Shown here: piece after piece, positions 1 to 6,548 of the stretch | Position numbering within the stretch: the first letter of the stretch is position 1 | Layout of the letters: every line of letters starts with the position of its first letter | From: Spirochaetaceae bacterium | Lineage (GTDB): Bacteria > Spirochaetota > Spirochaetia > Treponematales > Breznakiellaceae | NCBI GenBank assembly: GCA_031290855.1 | Contig: JAISLM010000164.1 | Span: forward strand, 1-19,843 | Reading direction: 5' to 3' | Length of the DNA stretch: 19,843 nucleotides | Notes under the pieces: generated by a model | The model's input: the letters and a program-made list of their open reading frames with translations, nothing else | The model's database searches: none | What the model was told of the DNA's origin: nothing | Made by a program: the position numbers and the translations under genes

Positions 1-622
1 AAAACGCGGCCCCGGCAGCCCGTTTCCCGCTGCGGGGTCTGACCCCACGGGTCGGCTGGGCTCCCGCCGCCGCGCCTTCGGCAGCCCGTTTCCCGCTGCG
101 GGGTCTGACACCTCTGGTCGGGGCTCCCGCCGCCGCGCCTTCGGCGATGCCGTTCCCGCTGCGGGGTCTGACACCACTGGTCGGGGCTCCCGCCGCCGCG
201 CCTTCGGCAGCCCGTTTCCCGCTGCGGGGTCTGACCCCGCAGGCCGGCGGGATTCCCGCCGCCTCCTCTCCCGCTTCCCCGCCGTCCGGCGGCTCCCCTT
301 CCAGTATCCGCGACCGGTACCGGTCGCCCCACAGGTGTCCCGTCCGTCCGCTGTCCCGGTTGTACCTAATGGCGAAGGTCTGCTTAAGCCATTTCATTAT
401 AGCGGGCAGCTCGAACCCGTCCGCCGGTGTGATGGAAACGGCTAGCCGGTCGCCGGCGAGACTCAAGCCCCGGACCGCGAAGACAAACCTGTGCGCGGTC
501 TCCCGGAACACCCGGTCGAACAGCGCCGGGGCCCGGCCCCCTCGGAACAGGGGTTCCCTGTTGTTGACGCGGGTACTGATTTCGTACCACACGCCCTGTT
601 TCAGCATTCTTAAAGTTCTCAT
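1..622 (-). CDS. RAYT/Y1-transposase-like protein, 3' end beyond the window
   Basis: Reading the minus strand from ATG 622-620, the frame stays open to base 1 (about 207 codons, no stop), so the gene is partial. The N-terminal 110 residues resemble REP-associated tyrosine transposases: a GVWYEISTRVNNREPLF start, then IMKWLKQTFAIRYN and GHLWGDRYRSRILEGE, the classic end of the Y1/RAYT core. Where RAYTs carry the His-hydrophobic-His metal-binding motif, this protein reads DRLAVSI, so the HUH histidines are missing; a Tyr is kept in IRYN. From about residue 123 the protein is a low-complexity tail of 21-22 residue repeats (GVRPRSGKRAAEGAAAGA) encoded by DNA tandem repeats. No clear Shine-Dalgarno precedes 622; an in-frame ATG at 661 is possible but the family normally begins at MRTLR-like sequence. 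It may be a domesticated or inactive transposase relative. Family recognition is from memory. Confidence 0.72.
   Translation of the reverse strand, partial: MRTLRMLKQGVWYEISTRVNNREPLFRGGRAPALFDRVFRETAHRFVFAVRGLSLAGDRLAVSITPADGFELPAIMKWLKQTFAIRYNRDSGRTGHLWGDRYRSRILEGEPPDGGEAGEEAAGIPPACGVRPRSGKRAAEGAAAGAPTSGVRPRSGNGIAEGAAAGAPTRGVRPRSGKRAAEGAAAGAQPTRGVRPRSGKRAAGAAF
15..245. repeat. Four tandem 63-66 bp repeats with palindromic cores
   Basis: The 18-base core CCCGCTGCGGGGTCTGAC recurs at 26-43, 92-109, 155-172 and 218-235, giving periods of 66, 63 and 63 bp. All are multiples of three, so the array stays in frame inside the minus-strand transposase-like gene. Copies 1 (34-46) and 4 (226-238) contain the perfect inverted repeat GGGGTC-T-GACCCC; in copies 2 and 3 the right arm reads GACACC. 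Between cores sits a conserved CCGCCGCGCCTTCGG-type segment. Confidence 0.9.
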
Positions 623-807
623 GTAAATATATGGGCGCTTGCCCGCGTTTTGCTTTAACATACGGAAAAAAAACGGAAAGGAGCCGGACCGGAAAGTGCC
701 TTCGACCTTCCGGCGGTGCGGCGGGGGGCTTTTCGTCAGGTAAAATTTTTGCGGGCCAGATCTAGGGCTTGTAGCGCGGAGGCCCGTCCTTTCAATGATC
801 GCTTATG

Positions 808-1021
808 TTAAAGTTTCGACAGAATACGGCGCACCGCGCCAACGGGCGCGTCAGTATCCCCGGTTTGCGTATTCCAGCCAAACGAAATCCGTATCGAAGT
901 AAACGCGGCCCTGTCGTCAATCCCCGGCGCCTTCGGTACGCTACGTTTTTTTGAAACTGTGGAACAGGCCGAATCTGTAGAAACGGCAAAACCAAGATCG
1001 TCAAGAGCGCGTTATTACTTA
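808..1021 (-). pseudogene. 3'-terminal fragment of the cysteine desulfurase gene (duplicate of 5385-5588)
   Basis: Bases 808-1011 align without gaps to 5385-5588, the last 68 codons of the intact cysteine desulfurase, starting exactly at its stop codon (TAA here, TAG there). The frame is still open and reads RALDDLGFAVSTDSACST near its left end, but there is no start codon and no upstream catalytic domain. About a dozen amino-acid changes have accumulated, including G-to-D and G-to-V in the STGSACSTG loop, so it is not under selection for activity. Weak similarity continues to about 1021, where it switches abruptly to the hairpin repeat that in the intact locus lies 1.4 kb further upstream. 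Nothing else gene-like was seen between 623 and 1157. Confidence 0.9.
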
Positions 1022-1149
1022 TTTTTGGGACAAGCTTTGCTTGTCCAGCCGCCTTGGGTTTATATGAAAAAGCGGGCCTTAGTCCGGTTATACCGCTTTT
1101 TCGGCAGTTTTTCCCAAAACCAACCGGGGTTTGGGAAAAACTCTCTCTG
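1022..1149. repeat. Dispersed three-hairpin element, copy 1
   Basis: Closely matches 7026-7145. It contains three successive inverted repeats: GGACAAGC-TTT-GCTTGTCC (1028-1046), AAAAAGCGG with CCGCTTTTT (about 1066-1100), and TTTTTCCCAAA with TTTGGGAAAAA (about 1110-1146). The second ends in a T run and could work as an intrinsic terminator. It lies between the desulfurase fragment and the promoter of the ABC operon. Confidence 0.85.
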
Positions 1150-1157
1150 CTGGCATA

Positions 1158-1186
1158 TTGACAAAAAATTTATAGCTATGTATATT
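1158..1186 (+). promoter_or_regulatory. Sigma70-type promoter of the ABC operon
   Basis: A consensus -35 TTGACA (1158-1163) is separated by 17 bases from TATATT (1181-1186, five of six consensus positions). The permease start lies 36 bases downstream of the -10 box. This is the best promoter match in the window. Confidence 0.75.
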
Positions 1187-1221
1187 AAAAATATATTATT
1201 ACTAGGAAATGGAGGACAATT

Positions 1222-2019
1222 GTGGCTTTTTCCGGAAAAAAAACTGTCGGGCAGCGTCTGCTCTTCTATTATCGTAAAAGTGCCGCCATCATTCTTTTTC
1301 TTTTGCTTTGGGAACTGGCGCCCCGTGTCGGGCTTGCGGACAGGATGTTCATTCCGCCGTTGTCGGAAATTATCGTTACAGGGGCGCAAATGTTTATATC
1401 AGGCAACCTGTTACTGCATATTAAGGTGAGTCTTCGCCGGGCGTTGCTTGGTTTTATCATCGCTACCATCGCGGCTCTGCCGCTGGGCTTTCTGTTGGGC
1501 GGCTGGTTCAAGCGTTTTGAGGAATACCTCGATCCCTTGTTCAAGGTTATGGCCCAAATCAACCCTTTTTCCGTGTTTCCGGTTTTTATCCTGCTCTTTG
1601 GTATCGGTGAAACGGCAAAAATAGCGATTATCCTTTGGGTCTGTGTGTGGCCCGTCCTGTTCGGAACGATACTGGGGGTAAAAAGCATCGACCAAACCCT
1701 GGTAAAGGTGGCGCTGGCCATGGGAACGACAAAAATTGCCCTGTTTTGGAAAGTTGTCCTGCCGGGCGCGGCCCCGGCGATCTTCGGCGGCTTGAAACAG
1801 GGCGCCGGTATCGCGTTTTTCATGCTGATAGCCGCCGAAATGATTGGCGCCACCGCAGGTCTGGGCTTTCTGATACTTCAGTCCCAGGTGAACTTTCAGA
1901 TTCGCCGCCTTTTTGTAGGGGTGGTAACGATTGCCATTTTGGGACTGGTCATCACCTGGCTGCTCAACTTCATCGAAAAGCGTGTGATCACATGGAGAGA
2001 AGAGAGCGTTTTACATTGA
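1222..2019 (+). CDS. ABC transporter permease, NitT/TauT (SsuC/TauC) type
   Basis: Inner-membrane subunit of an importer in the nitrate/taurine/alkanesulfonate/pyrimidine-precursor family; 265 residues is the usual length. The protein is strongly hydrophobic with about six membrane segments (for example IILFLLLWEL near residue 25, then FIIATIAALPLGFLLGGW). The cytoplasmic ATPase-contacting loop is visible as VALAMGTTKIALFWKVVLPGAAPAIFGGL at about residues 163-191, matching the EAA...G loop. The start is GTG at 1222, chosen because GGAGG (1211-1215) sits six bases upstream; the next ATG is far inside. First gene of an operon with a lipoprotein binding protein, an ATPase and an OpuC-like binding protein. 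The substrate cannot be read from sequence. Confidence 0.9.
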   Translation: MAFSGKKTVGQRLLFYYRKSAAIILFLLLWELAPRVGLADRMFIPPLSEIIVTGAQMFISGNLLLHIKVSLRRALLGFIIATIAALPLGFLLGGWFKRFEEYLDPLFKVMAQINPFSVFPVFILLFGIGETAKIAIILWVCVWPVLFGTILGVKSIDQTLVKVALAMGTTKIALFWKVVLPGAAPAIFGGLKQGAGIAFFMLIAAEMIGATAGLGFLILQSQVNFQIRRLFVGVVTIAILGLVITWLLNFIEKRVITWREESVLH

Positions 2020-2121
2020 TGAAATCTACCCGGCGGTAAAATTCCCGCGCGCGTTATTTTCCCCGGGCGGTTTTTGCCGGCCTTAGCCGGACATATTATT
2101 GTCATAATCAAGGAGAAATTC

Positions 2122-3168
2122 ATGGCAAGAAAAAAAATTACAGGAATCGGCGTCACACTTACACTGCTGGCAGCGTTTTTGGCGGGCGGCGTTCTTTTTA
2201 CAGGCTGTGCCAAAAAGACAAAAAAGCTGACACAGGTTGAGCGGGACGGAAAAACCTACTACCAAATCAAAACATGGTCACGCTCGGACTGCACCGACGC
2301 GCCTTTTGTTGTCGCCGAAAACATGGGCTTCTTTGCCGGGGAAGGGGTTGAAATCGTCTATACCGGCGAAACCCAGCCGCCCCAGCGTATTGCGTCGATA
2401 CTTAACGGCGACAACGACGTAGGGACGGCCCACCCGAACACGCTGGCCATCGCCCGCGAAGGAGGCGCTCCCGTGCGCGGGGTCGCCCGGTCCATCATTG
2501 AGCCGCCGCCCGAAATCACCGACATTCACCTGCAACACATGTGGTGGGTTTCAAGAAAAGACGGTCCGCTGCAAACGCTGGAGGATATAAAAACGTTCCC
2601 CGGCAAGGTGAAGCTGCAGTTGTTGCTGCGCAACGCCTGTATCGACTTTCTTACGGATATGCTCCTGGAAAAATACGACATCTCGAAGGACAAGATCGAA
2701 TACATAACAATGCCCGATATTGAAGGCGTTCTCGCGCTGAAGGAAGGTCTTGTCGACATAGCTACCCCGCACCCGCCTTTTTACAACGCCATCGATGAAT
2801 GGGGCGGCGGCAACATCCTTATTACAAGCCGCGAAATCGCGGGTGAAAACGCGGGGACATATCTCTACTACTTTGCCGACGACTTTATCGAGGTCAACAA
2901 GGAGCCGATAAAGCGTTTTGTAGCCGCGATAAAGAAGGCCGAGCGCTGGGCAAACGAAAACCCGGAGCAGACCGCCCGCTGGACCGAGGAGGTTATCGGT
3001 ATTCCCGTACAGGCGAATCACTACTATGCCGAGAACGCCGTGATCTATGACGATCAGATTCAGTACTGGATCGACGGGTCGATAACGAGCGGGGCCTTGC
3101 CGCCAGACACGAAAGTGAGGGTAGAAGACATAATAACCCACGAGTTTGACCAGTACGGCAGTCCCTAG
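2122..3168 (+). CDS. ABC substrate-binding lipoprotein, NMT1/THI5-like (NitT/TauT family)
   Basis: Extracytoplasmic solute-binding protein of 348 residues. Start ATG 2122 follows AAGGAG with proper spacing; an upstream in-frame ATG at 2074 has no ribosome site and would place 16 extra residues before the signal peptide. A lipoprotein signal is seen (MARKKITG, hydrophobic core, lipobox LFTGC, lipidated Cys at about residue 31). The body has the family pattern: APFVVAENMGFFAGEGVEIV near the start, then a QPPQRIASILNGDNDVGTAH segment that resembles the ligand-site region of NMT1-type proteins, and GLVDIATPHPPFYNAID later. The acidic tail ends in YGSP. It works with the permease at 1222 and the ATPase at 3310. 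Ligand unknown: taurine, sulfonates, thiamine precursors or nitrate-type anions are possibilities. Confidence 0.85.
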   Translation: MARKKITGIGVTLTLLAAFLAGGVLFTGCAKKTKKLTQVERDGKTYYQIKTWSRSDCTDAPFVVAENMGFFAGEGVEIVYTGETQPPQRIASILNGDNDVGTAHPNTLAIAREGGAPVRGVARSIIEPPPEITDIHLQHMWWVSRKDGPLQTLEDIKTFPGKVKLQLLLRNACIDFLTDMLLEKYDISKDKIEYITMPDIEGVLALKEGLVDIATPHPPFYNAIDEWGGGNILITSREIAGENAGTYLYYFADDFIEVNKEPIKRFVAAIKKAERWANENPEQTARWTEEVIGIPVQANHYYAENAVIYDDQIQYWIDGSITSGALPPDTKVRVEDIITHEFDQYGSP

Positions 3169-3183
3169 GGTTCCATAATAAAC

Positions 3184-3209
3184 CCCTTGCGGGATTCGTC
3201 CCGCAAGGG
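3184..3209 (+). terminator. Strong hairpin after the binding-protein gene
   Basis: A perfect 10 bp stem, CCCTTGCGGG (3184-3193) with CCCGCAAGGG (3200-3209), loop ATTCGT, lies 15 bases after the binding-protein stop. No T run follows, so it is more likely an mRNA-stabilising or attenuating hairpin than a full terminator, because the ATPase gene lies downstream on the same strand. Confidence 0.6.
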
Positions 3210-3255
3210 AAACTCTCAAAGGCGGGACTGGCGCGCAGGCCTGCCGCAAAAACCA

Positions 3256-3284
3256 CTGCCGGTAATGCGCCGCATTACCGGCAG
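3256..3284 (+). terminator. Second intercistronic hairpin, 13 bp stem
   Basis: Arms CTGCCGGTAATGC (3256-3268) and GCATTACCGGCAG (3272-3284) pair perfectly around a GCC loop. It ends 13 bases before the AGGAGG ribosome site of the ATPase. With the hairpin at 3184 it forms a double-hairpin spacer that may limit read-through and set the ratio of binding protein to ATPase. Confidence 0.6.
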
Positions 3285-3309
3285 GCTTTAATCAGTAGGA
3301 GGAAGACTT

Positions 3310-4173
3310 TTGAGTGATCTGCTTGAACCGCAAACGGAAGTCGACGACGATACCATCGCGGTAAACAAAATAGTTGCCCGCAACATAAGCCGCGTATTCT
3401 ACACCAACCGGGGCGGAAACGGGCAACAGGCCTTCACCGCTGTGGAAAACCTCAGTTTGGCGGTGAAAAAGGGGGAATTTGTCACGATAGTGGGGCCGTC
3501 GGGCTGCGGTAAATCGACGTTTCTTGACATCCTTGCCGGACTGTCCGAGCCGTCAAACGGCGAAGTGTACATAGACGGGCGCAGGGTTACGGGGCCCGGC
3601 CTTGACCGCGGAATTGTACCGCAGGGTTACGCGCTGTTTCCCTGGCGCACCGTGAGGCAAAACATCGAATACGGCCTGGAAATAAAGAAGGTAAAGAAAG
3701 CCGAAAGGAAGAAAACGAGCGATCACTTTATCGGTCTGGTCGACTTGAACGGGTTTGAAAACAGCTTTCCCCATGAACTTTCAGGGGGTATGAAGCAGCG
3801 GGTCGCGATTGCGCGCGCCCTCGCCTATGACCCGGAAGTATTGCTGATGGACGAGCCTTTCGCCGCCGTTGACGCGCAGACTAGGGAAATACTACAGGAG
3901 GAGTTGCTGCGTATATGGGACAAAACCGGGAAAACTATAATTTTCATCACGCACAGCATAGAAGAGGCCGTGTTTCTTGCGGACCGCGTCGTCGTGATGG
4001 AGACCGGTCCGGGTACGATAAAGACGGTCATCAGGGTCGGTATTGACCGCACCAGCCGTACCGGTACGCTGCGCAACACTGCGGAATACGCCCGCGTTAC
4101 CGGCATTGTCTGGAATTTGCTGCACGGCCTGGGGCTTGCTTCGGGAGAGGACATTGATTCGGCCTCGCTGTAA
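3310..4173 (+). CDS. ABC transporter ATPase, NitT/TauT (SsuB/TauB) type
   Basis: Energy-coupling subunit of the importer encoded at 1222-3168; 287 residues. All nucleotide-binding motifs are visible: Walker A GPSGCGKST (residues 62-70), Q-loop Gln105 in VPQGYALFPW, signature LSGGM (157-161) followed by KQRVAIARAL, Walker B LLMDEP (178-183), and the switch His215 in FITHSIEEA. FPWRTVRQNI is typical of SsuB/TauB/NrtD-type ATPases. The start is TTG at 3310, chosen because AGGAGG lies seven bases upstream and no closer ATG or GTG is in frame. A short acidic N-terminal extension of about 20 residues precedes the ATPase fold, and the C-terminus extends some 45 residues past the core. Confidence 0.9.
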   Translation: MSDLLEPQTEVDDDTIAVNKIVARNISRVFYTNRGGNGQQAFTAVENLSLAVKKGEFVTIVGPSGCGKSTFLDILAGLSEPSNGEVYIDGRRVTGPGLDRGIVPQGYALFPWRTVRQNIEYGLEIKKVKKAERKKTSDHFIGLVDLNGFENSFPHELSGGMKQRVAIARALAYDPEVLLMDEPFAAVDAQTREILQEELLRIWDKTGKTIIFITHSIEEAVFLADRVVVMETGPGTIKTVIRVGIDRTSRTGTLRNTAEYARVTGIVWNLLHGLGLASGEDIDSASL

Positions 4174-4200
4174 AAAAGGCGCTGGGCGATTTCAGGTTTG

Positions 4201-4222
4201 CGCGTCAATTTGTAAAGACGCG
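4201..4222 (+). promoter_or_regulatory. Small hairpin between ATPase and OpuC-like gene
   Basis: CGCGTC (4201-4206) pairs with GACGCG (4217-4222) across a 10-base loop, followed by an AT-rich stretch (ATCAATTTTACTTAATTTT). It may be a weak attenuator; the ribosome site AGGAAGGA for the next gene lies just downstream. Confidence 0.35.
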
Positions 4223-4256
4223 ATCAATTTTACTTAATTTTAGGAAGGAAACAACT

Positions 4257-5120
4257 ATGAAAAAACCGTTTTACTACATTTTTATCGCAGGGGTTTTGCT
4301 TTTTTCATGCGGAGCGAAGGAAACGCTGACGCTGGGCTCGTTAAATACGCCTTATGCTTTGACGGTCAGCGAGATTTATGCCGGCGTTCTGGAAAAAGCC
4401 GGGTACAAGGTCATCCGTTCATACGGCTTTGACGGCATTGAAACGCTGCACGCCGCCATTCTAAACGGCGGGGTCGACATAGGAACGGAATGGACCGGTG
4501 AAGCCCTGACAAAAGTGCTGGGGGCGCCCCGTTCCGGTGATCAGTACGGTACTTACGACGCCCTCAGCGCGCGATACGTGAAACTCGGGCTTGTACTGCT
4601 TGAACCACTGCCGGCGGACAATCACTGGACCCTCGCCGTTTTACAGGAAAACCCCAATTCGGCGGGAATTAAAACTTTCAGCGATGTAAAAAACAGGGCG
4701 CCGGAACTTGTCATAGCCGTAACAAGCGGATTCAACGACGACAGAGAAGCTTTCCCGCTTCTGGAAGAAGTCTACGGGACGTTTGGTTTCAAGGAAATCG
4801 AGCTTGTACCGGAAGAAGAACAATATGCGCTTCTGCGCAGCCGTGCCGTTGACGTAATCGCGCTGCGTGCAAATGACGGGCATTTTGCCGATGCCGGGTA
4901 CAGGGCCCTGAGGGACAATTTCCACGCTTTTATCCCGCAGAATCTTGTTCCAGTCGTTAAAGATGAATTCCTGTCATCCCACGCCGGTATCCGTCAGGCG
5001 CTCAACGCGGTTTCCGCCTCTCTCAACGACAAGGTTATGATAGATCTCAACAACAGGACGGCGGTCAAAAAGGAGCCTTACAGGGAAACCGCGAAAAGCT
5101 ATTTGGAAACCCGGCGCTGA
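4257..5120 (+). CDS. OpuC/ProX-type (quaternary-ammonium) substrate-binding lipoprotein
   Basis: 287-residue exported lipoprotein: MKKPFYYIF, hydrophobic core, lipobox LLFSC (Cys18). The mature part starts with the pattern of OpuBC/OpuCC/ProX/YehZ proteins (LTLGSLNTPYALTVSEIYAG, then GVDIGTEWTGEAL, equivalent to the family's DIYPEYTGT segment). These proteins bind glycine betaine, choline or carnitine. ATG 4257 is preceded by AGGAAGGA. The gene is the last of the NitT-type operon, 83 bases after the ATPase, yet no OpuBB-type permease is nearby. It may supply a second ligand specificity to the upstream permease, serve a transporter elsewhere, or be a receptor. The family assignment is good; the ligand is inference. 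Confidence 0.8.
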   Translation: MKKPFYYIFIAGVLLFSCGAKETLTLGSLNTPYALTVSEIYAGVLEKAGYKVIRSYGFDGIETLHAAILNGGVDIGTEWTGEALTKVLGAPRSGDQYGTYDALSARYVKLGLVLLEPLPADNHWTLAVLQENPNSAGIKTFSDVKNRAPELVIAVTSGFNDDREAFPLLEEVYGTFGFKEIELVPEEEQYALLRSRAVDVIALRANDGHFADAGYRALRDNFHAFIPQNLVPVVKDEFLSSHAGIRQALNAVSASLNDKVMIDLNNRTAVKKEPYRETAKSYLETRR

Positions 5121-5151
5121 ACGGTTAAGAATGAGTCGCAGGCCCCGGTAA

Positions 5152-5222
5152 GGTATAGGCGGGCGGCATTGCGGCGGATCGCCGGGAAAACCGGGCCATC
5201 CCCGGCCGCCCATGCTTATACC
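5152..5222. terminator. Long imperfect inverted repeat between convergent genes
   Basis: Outer arms GGTATA (5152-5157) and TATACC (5217-5222) and inner arms GGGCGGC (5161-5167) and GCCGCCC (5205-5211) enclose a GC-rich loop with smaller hairpins. It lies between the plus-strand ABC operon and the minus-strand desulfurase gene, where a bidirectional terminator would be expected. No T run is seen, so the call is tentative. Confidence 0.35.
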
Positions 5223-5261
5223 CGCTGCCGGGACGGCAGGCCGCGCCGGTATCGGGCAACG

Positions 5262-5306
5262 ATGAGCCTCCGCACGGCAAGCGCGAACCCAAGGTTCGGC
5301 GGGGTA
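5262..5306 (-). repeat. 45 bp dispersed repeat, copy 1 (inverted relative to 15231-15275)
   Basis: The reverse complement matches 15231-15275 at 42 of 45 positions. It contains a small hairpin around AACCTTGGGTT. It sits in the 5121-5384 gap, which holds no recognisable gene. Confidence 0.85.
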
Positions 5307-5384
5307 TCTTGTAAGCGGTGAATAACCGAAAAGCTTCGATAGTATGCGGGCCTGGGCCGAACGTGCGCAGGGAGGAATGGCTGG

Positions 5385-6548
5385 CTAAAGTTTCGACAGA
5401 ACACTGCGTACCGCGCCAACGAGCGCGTCAATATCCCCAGTTTGCGTATTCCAGCCAAACGAAATCCGTATAGAAGTAAACGCGACACTGTCGTCAACCC
5501 CCAGCGCATTAAGTACGGGACGCTTTTTTGAACCCGTGGAACAGGCCGAACCTGTAGAAACGGCAAAACCCAGATCGTCAAGAGCGCGCGTCATCACTTC
5601 GCCCGGAACACCCTTGAAGGCCGCCTGCAAAATGTACGGCGAATACCGCCCGTCCACAGCCTCTCTGCATTCGGGAATAATAGTACAGCGTTTTACCGTG
5701 CGCAGGGACTCGACTAGGCGTGCCATCTTTTTTACCGCTTCCTCGCGGTCTTTTGCCGCCGCCGCCGTCCTTCTGCGCAGCGCCTCGGCAAAGTAAAGCG
5801 CGCCGGCGGTGTTCTCTGTGCCGGGCCTGATTCCCCGTTCCTGTCCGCCGCCTTTGAACAGGGTTTGTACGGGCTTACGCAGGTAAAGGATACCTATCCC
5901 GCGCGGCCCGCCCACCTTGTGCGCGCTGAAAACGGCGGAATCTACATCCATATCACTAAGCGTAAACGGGATTTTCCCAAGGGCCTGCGCCATGTCGCTG
6001 TGTATGTGCAGGGCCTTGCCGTCCCGCCGCCGCGCCGTTTCCGCAAGGCCCCGCAGATCGGAAATCGCGCCGGTTTCATTGTTCACGTACATCAGCGCAA
6101 GCATAGTGGCGCCGGGATGCTTGTGCAGGGCTTTATCCAGCGCCGCCGGTACCGCGCCGCCATATCCGTCAACACCCATATAATGTACGGGGATACCCAT
6201 ATGCCCAAGCGACGCGCAGTTATTCGTTATCGAAGGATGTTCCGCCGCAGTCGTGATCAGGGCCTGCCATACGCCGCCCGCCTGAGCGCAAAGCAGCGAA
6301 AAAAGGACGATGGCGTTTGCTTCCGTGGCTCCAGATGTGAAATAGAGCGTCCCCGCCTCCGCGCCGAGCGCCTCCGCGCAGACACGGCGGGCCTCCTCCA
6401 GCGCGGAACGCGCCGCCCGTCCTTCCAGGTGGCCGGAGGACGGGTTCCCAAAGAGTGCCGCGTGGCCAGGGCTTTCCGTGCCGGGCGGACAGCTGAAAGG
6501 CGGCGCGCTCGCCGCCCAGTCAAAGTAGAAGCGTCCGCCTGAGTCCAC
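5385..6548 (-). CDS. Cysteine desulfurase (NifS/IscS family)
   Basis: PLP-dependent enzyme that takes sulfur from cysteine and passes it as a persulfide for Fe-S clusters or thio-cofactors; cytoplasmic, 387 residues as usual. Visible family motifs in order: FYFDWAASAP, FGNPSSGH (33-40), FTSGATEANA (70-79), AAEHPSI (101-107), VNNETGAI (155-162), HSDMAQALGK (183-192), SAHKVGGPRGIG with the PLP lysine K211, GGGQERGIRPGTEN (233-246), and the catalytic loop STGSACSTG with Cys336. The start is GTG at 6548, directly after the stop codon of the upstream gene (TAA then GTG), so translation is probably coupled. Neighbours give no isc, suf or nif cluster, so the exact sulfur pathway is open. Its last 68 codons are duplicated at 808-1011. 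Confidence 0.92.
   Translation of the reverse strand: MDSGGRFYFDWAASAPPFSCPPGTESPGHAALFGNPSSGHLEGRAARSALEEARRVCAEALGAEAGTLYFTSGATEANAIVLFSLLCAQAGGVWQALITTAAEHPSITNNCASLGHMGIPVHYMGVDGYGGAVPAALDKALHKHPGATMLALMYVNNETGAISDLRGLAETARRRDGKALHIHSDMAQALGKIPFTLSDMDVDSAVFSAHKVGGPRGIGILYLRKPVQTLFKGGGQERGIRPGTENTAGALYFAEALRRRTAAAAKDREEAVKKMARLVESLRTVKRCTIIPECREAVDGRYSPYILQAAFKGVPGEVMTRALDDLGFAVSTGSACSTGSKKRPVLNALGVDDSVAFTSIRISFGWNTQTGDIDALVGAVRSVLSKL

Noticed and set aside
15..245. Tandem repeats as a CRISPR array
   Set aside because: The intervals between cores are themselves near-identical, the unit is in frame with an open reading frame, and no cas genes are present.
147..626. Plus-strand 159-residue frame
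   Set aside because: Antisense to the transposase-like gene, low-complexity Pro/Ser/Arg composition, no homology features.
5385..6548. Nitrogen-fixation nifS
   Set aside because: No nif genes are nearby; sequence alone supports only a general cysteine desulfurase.
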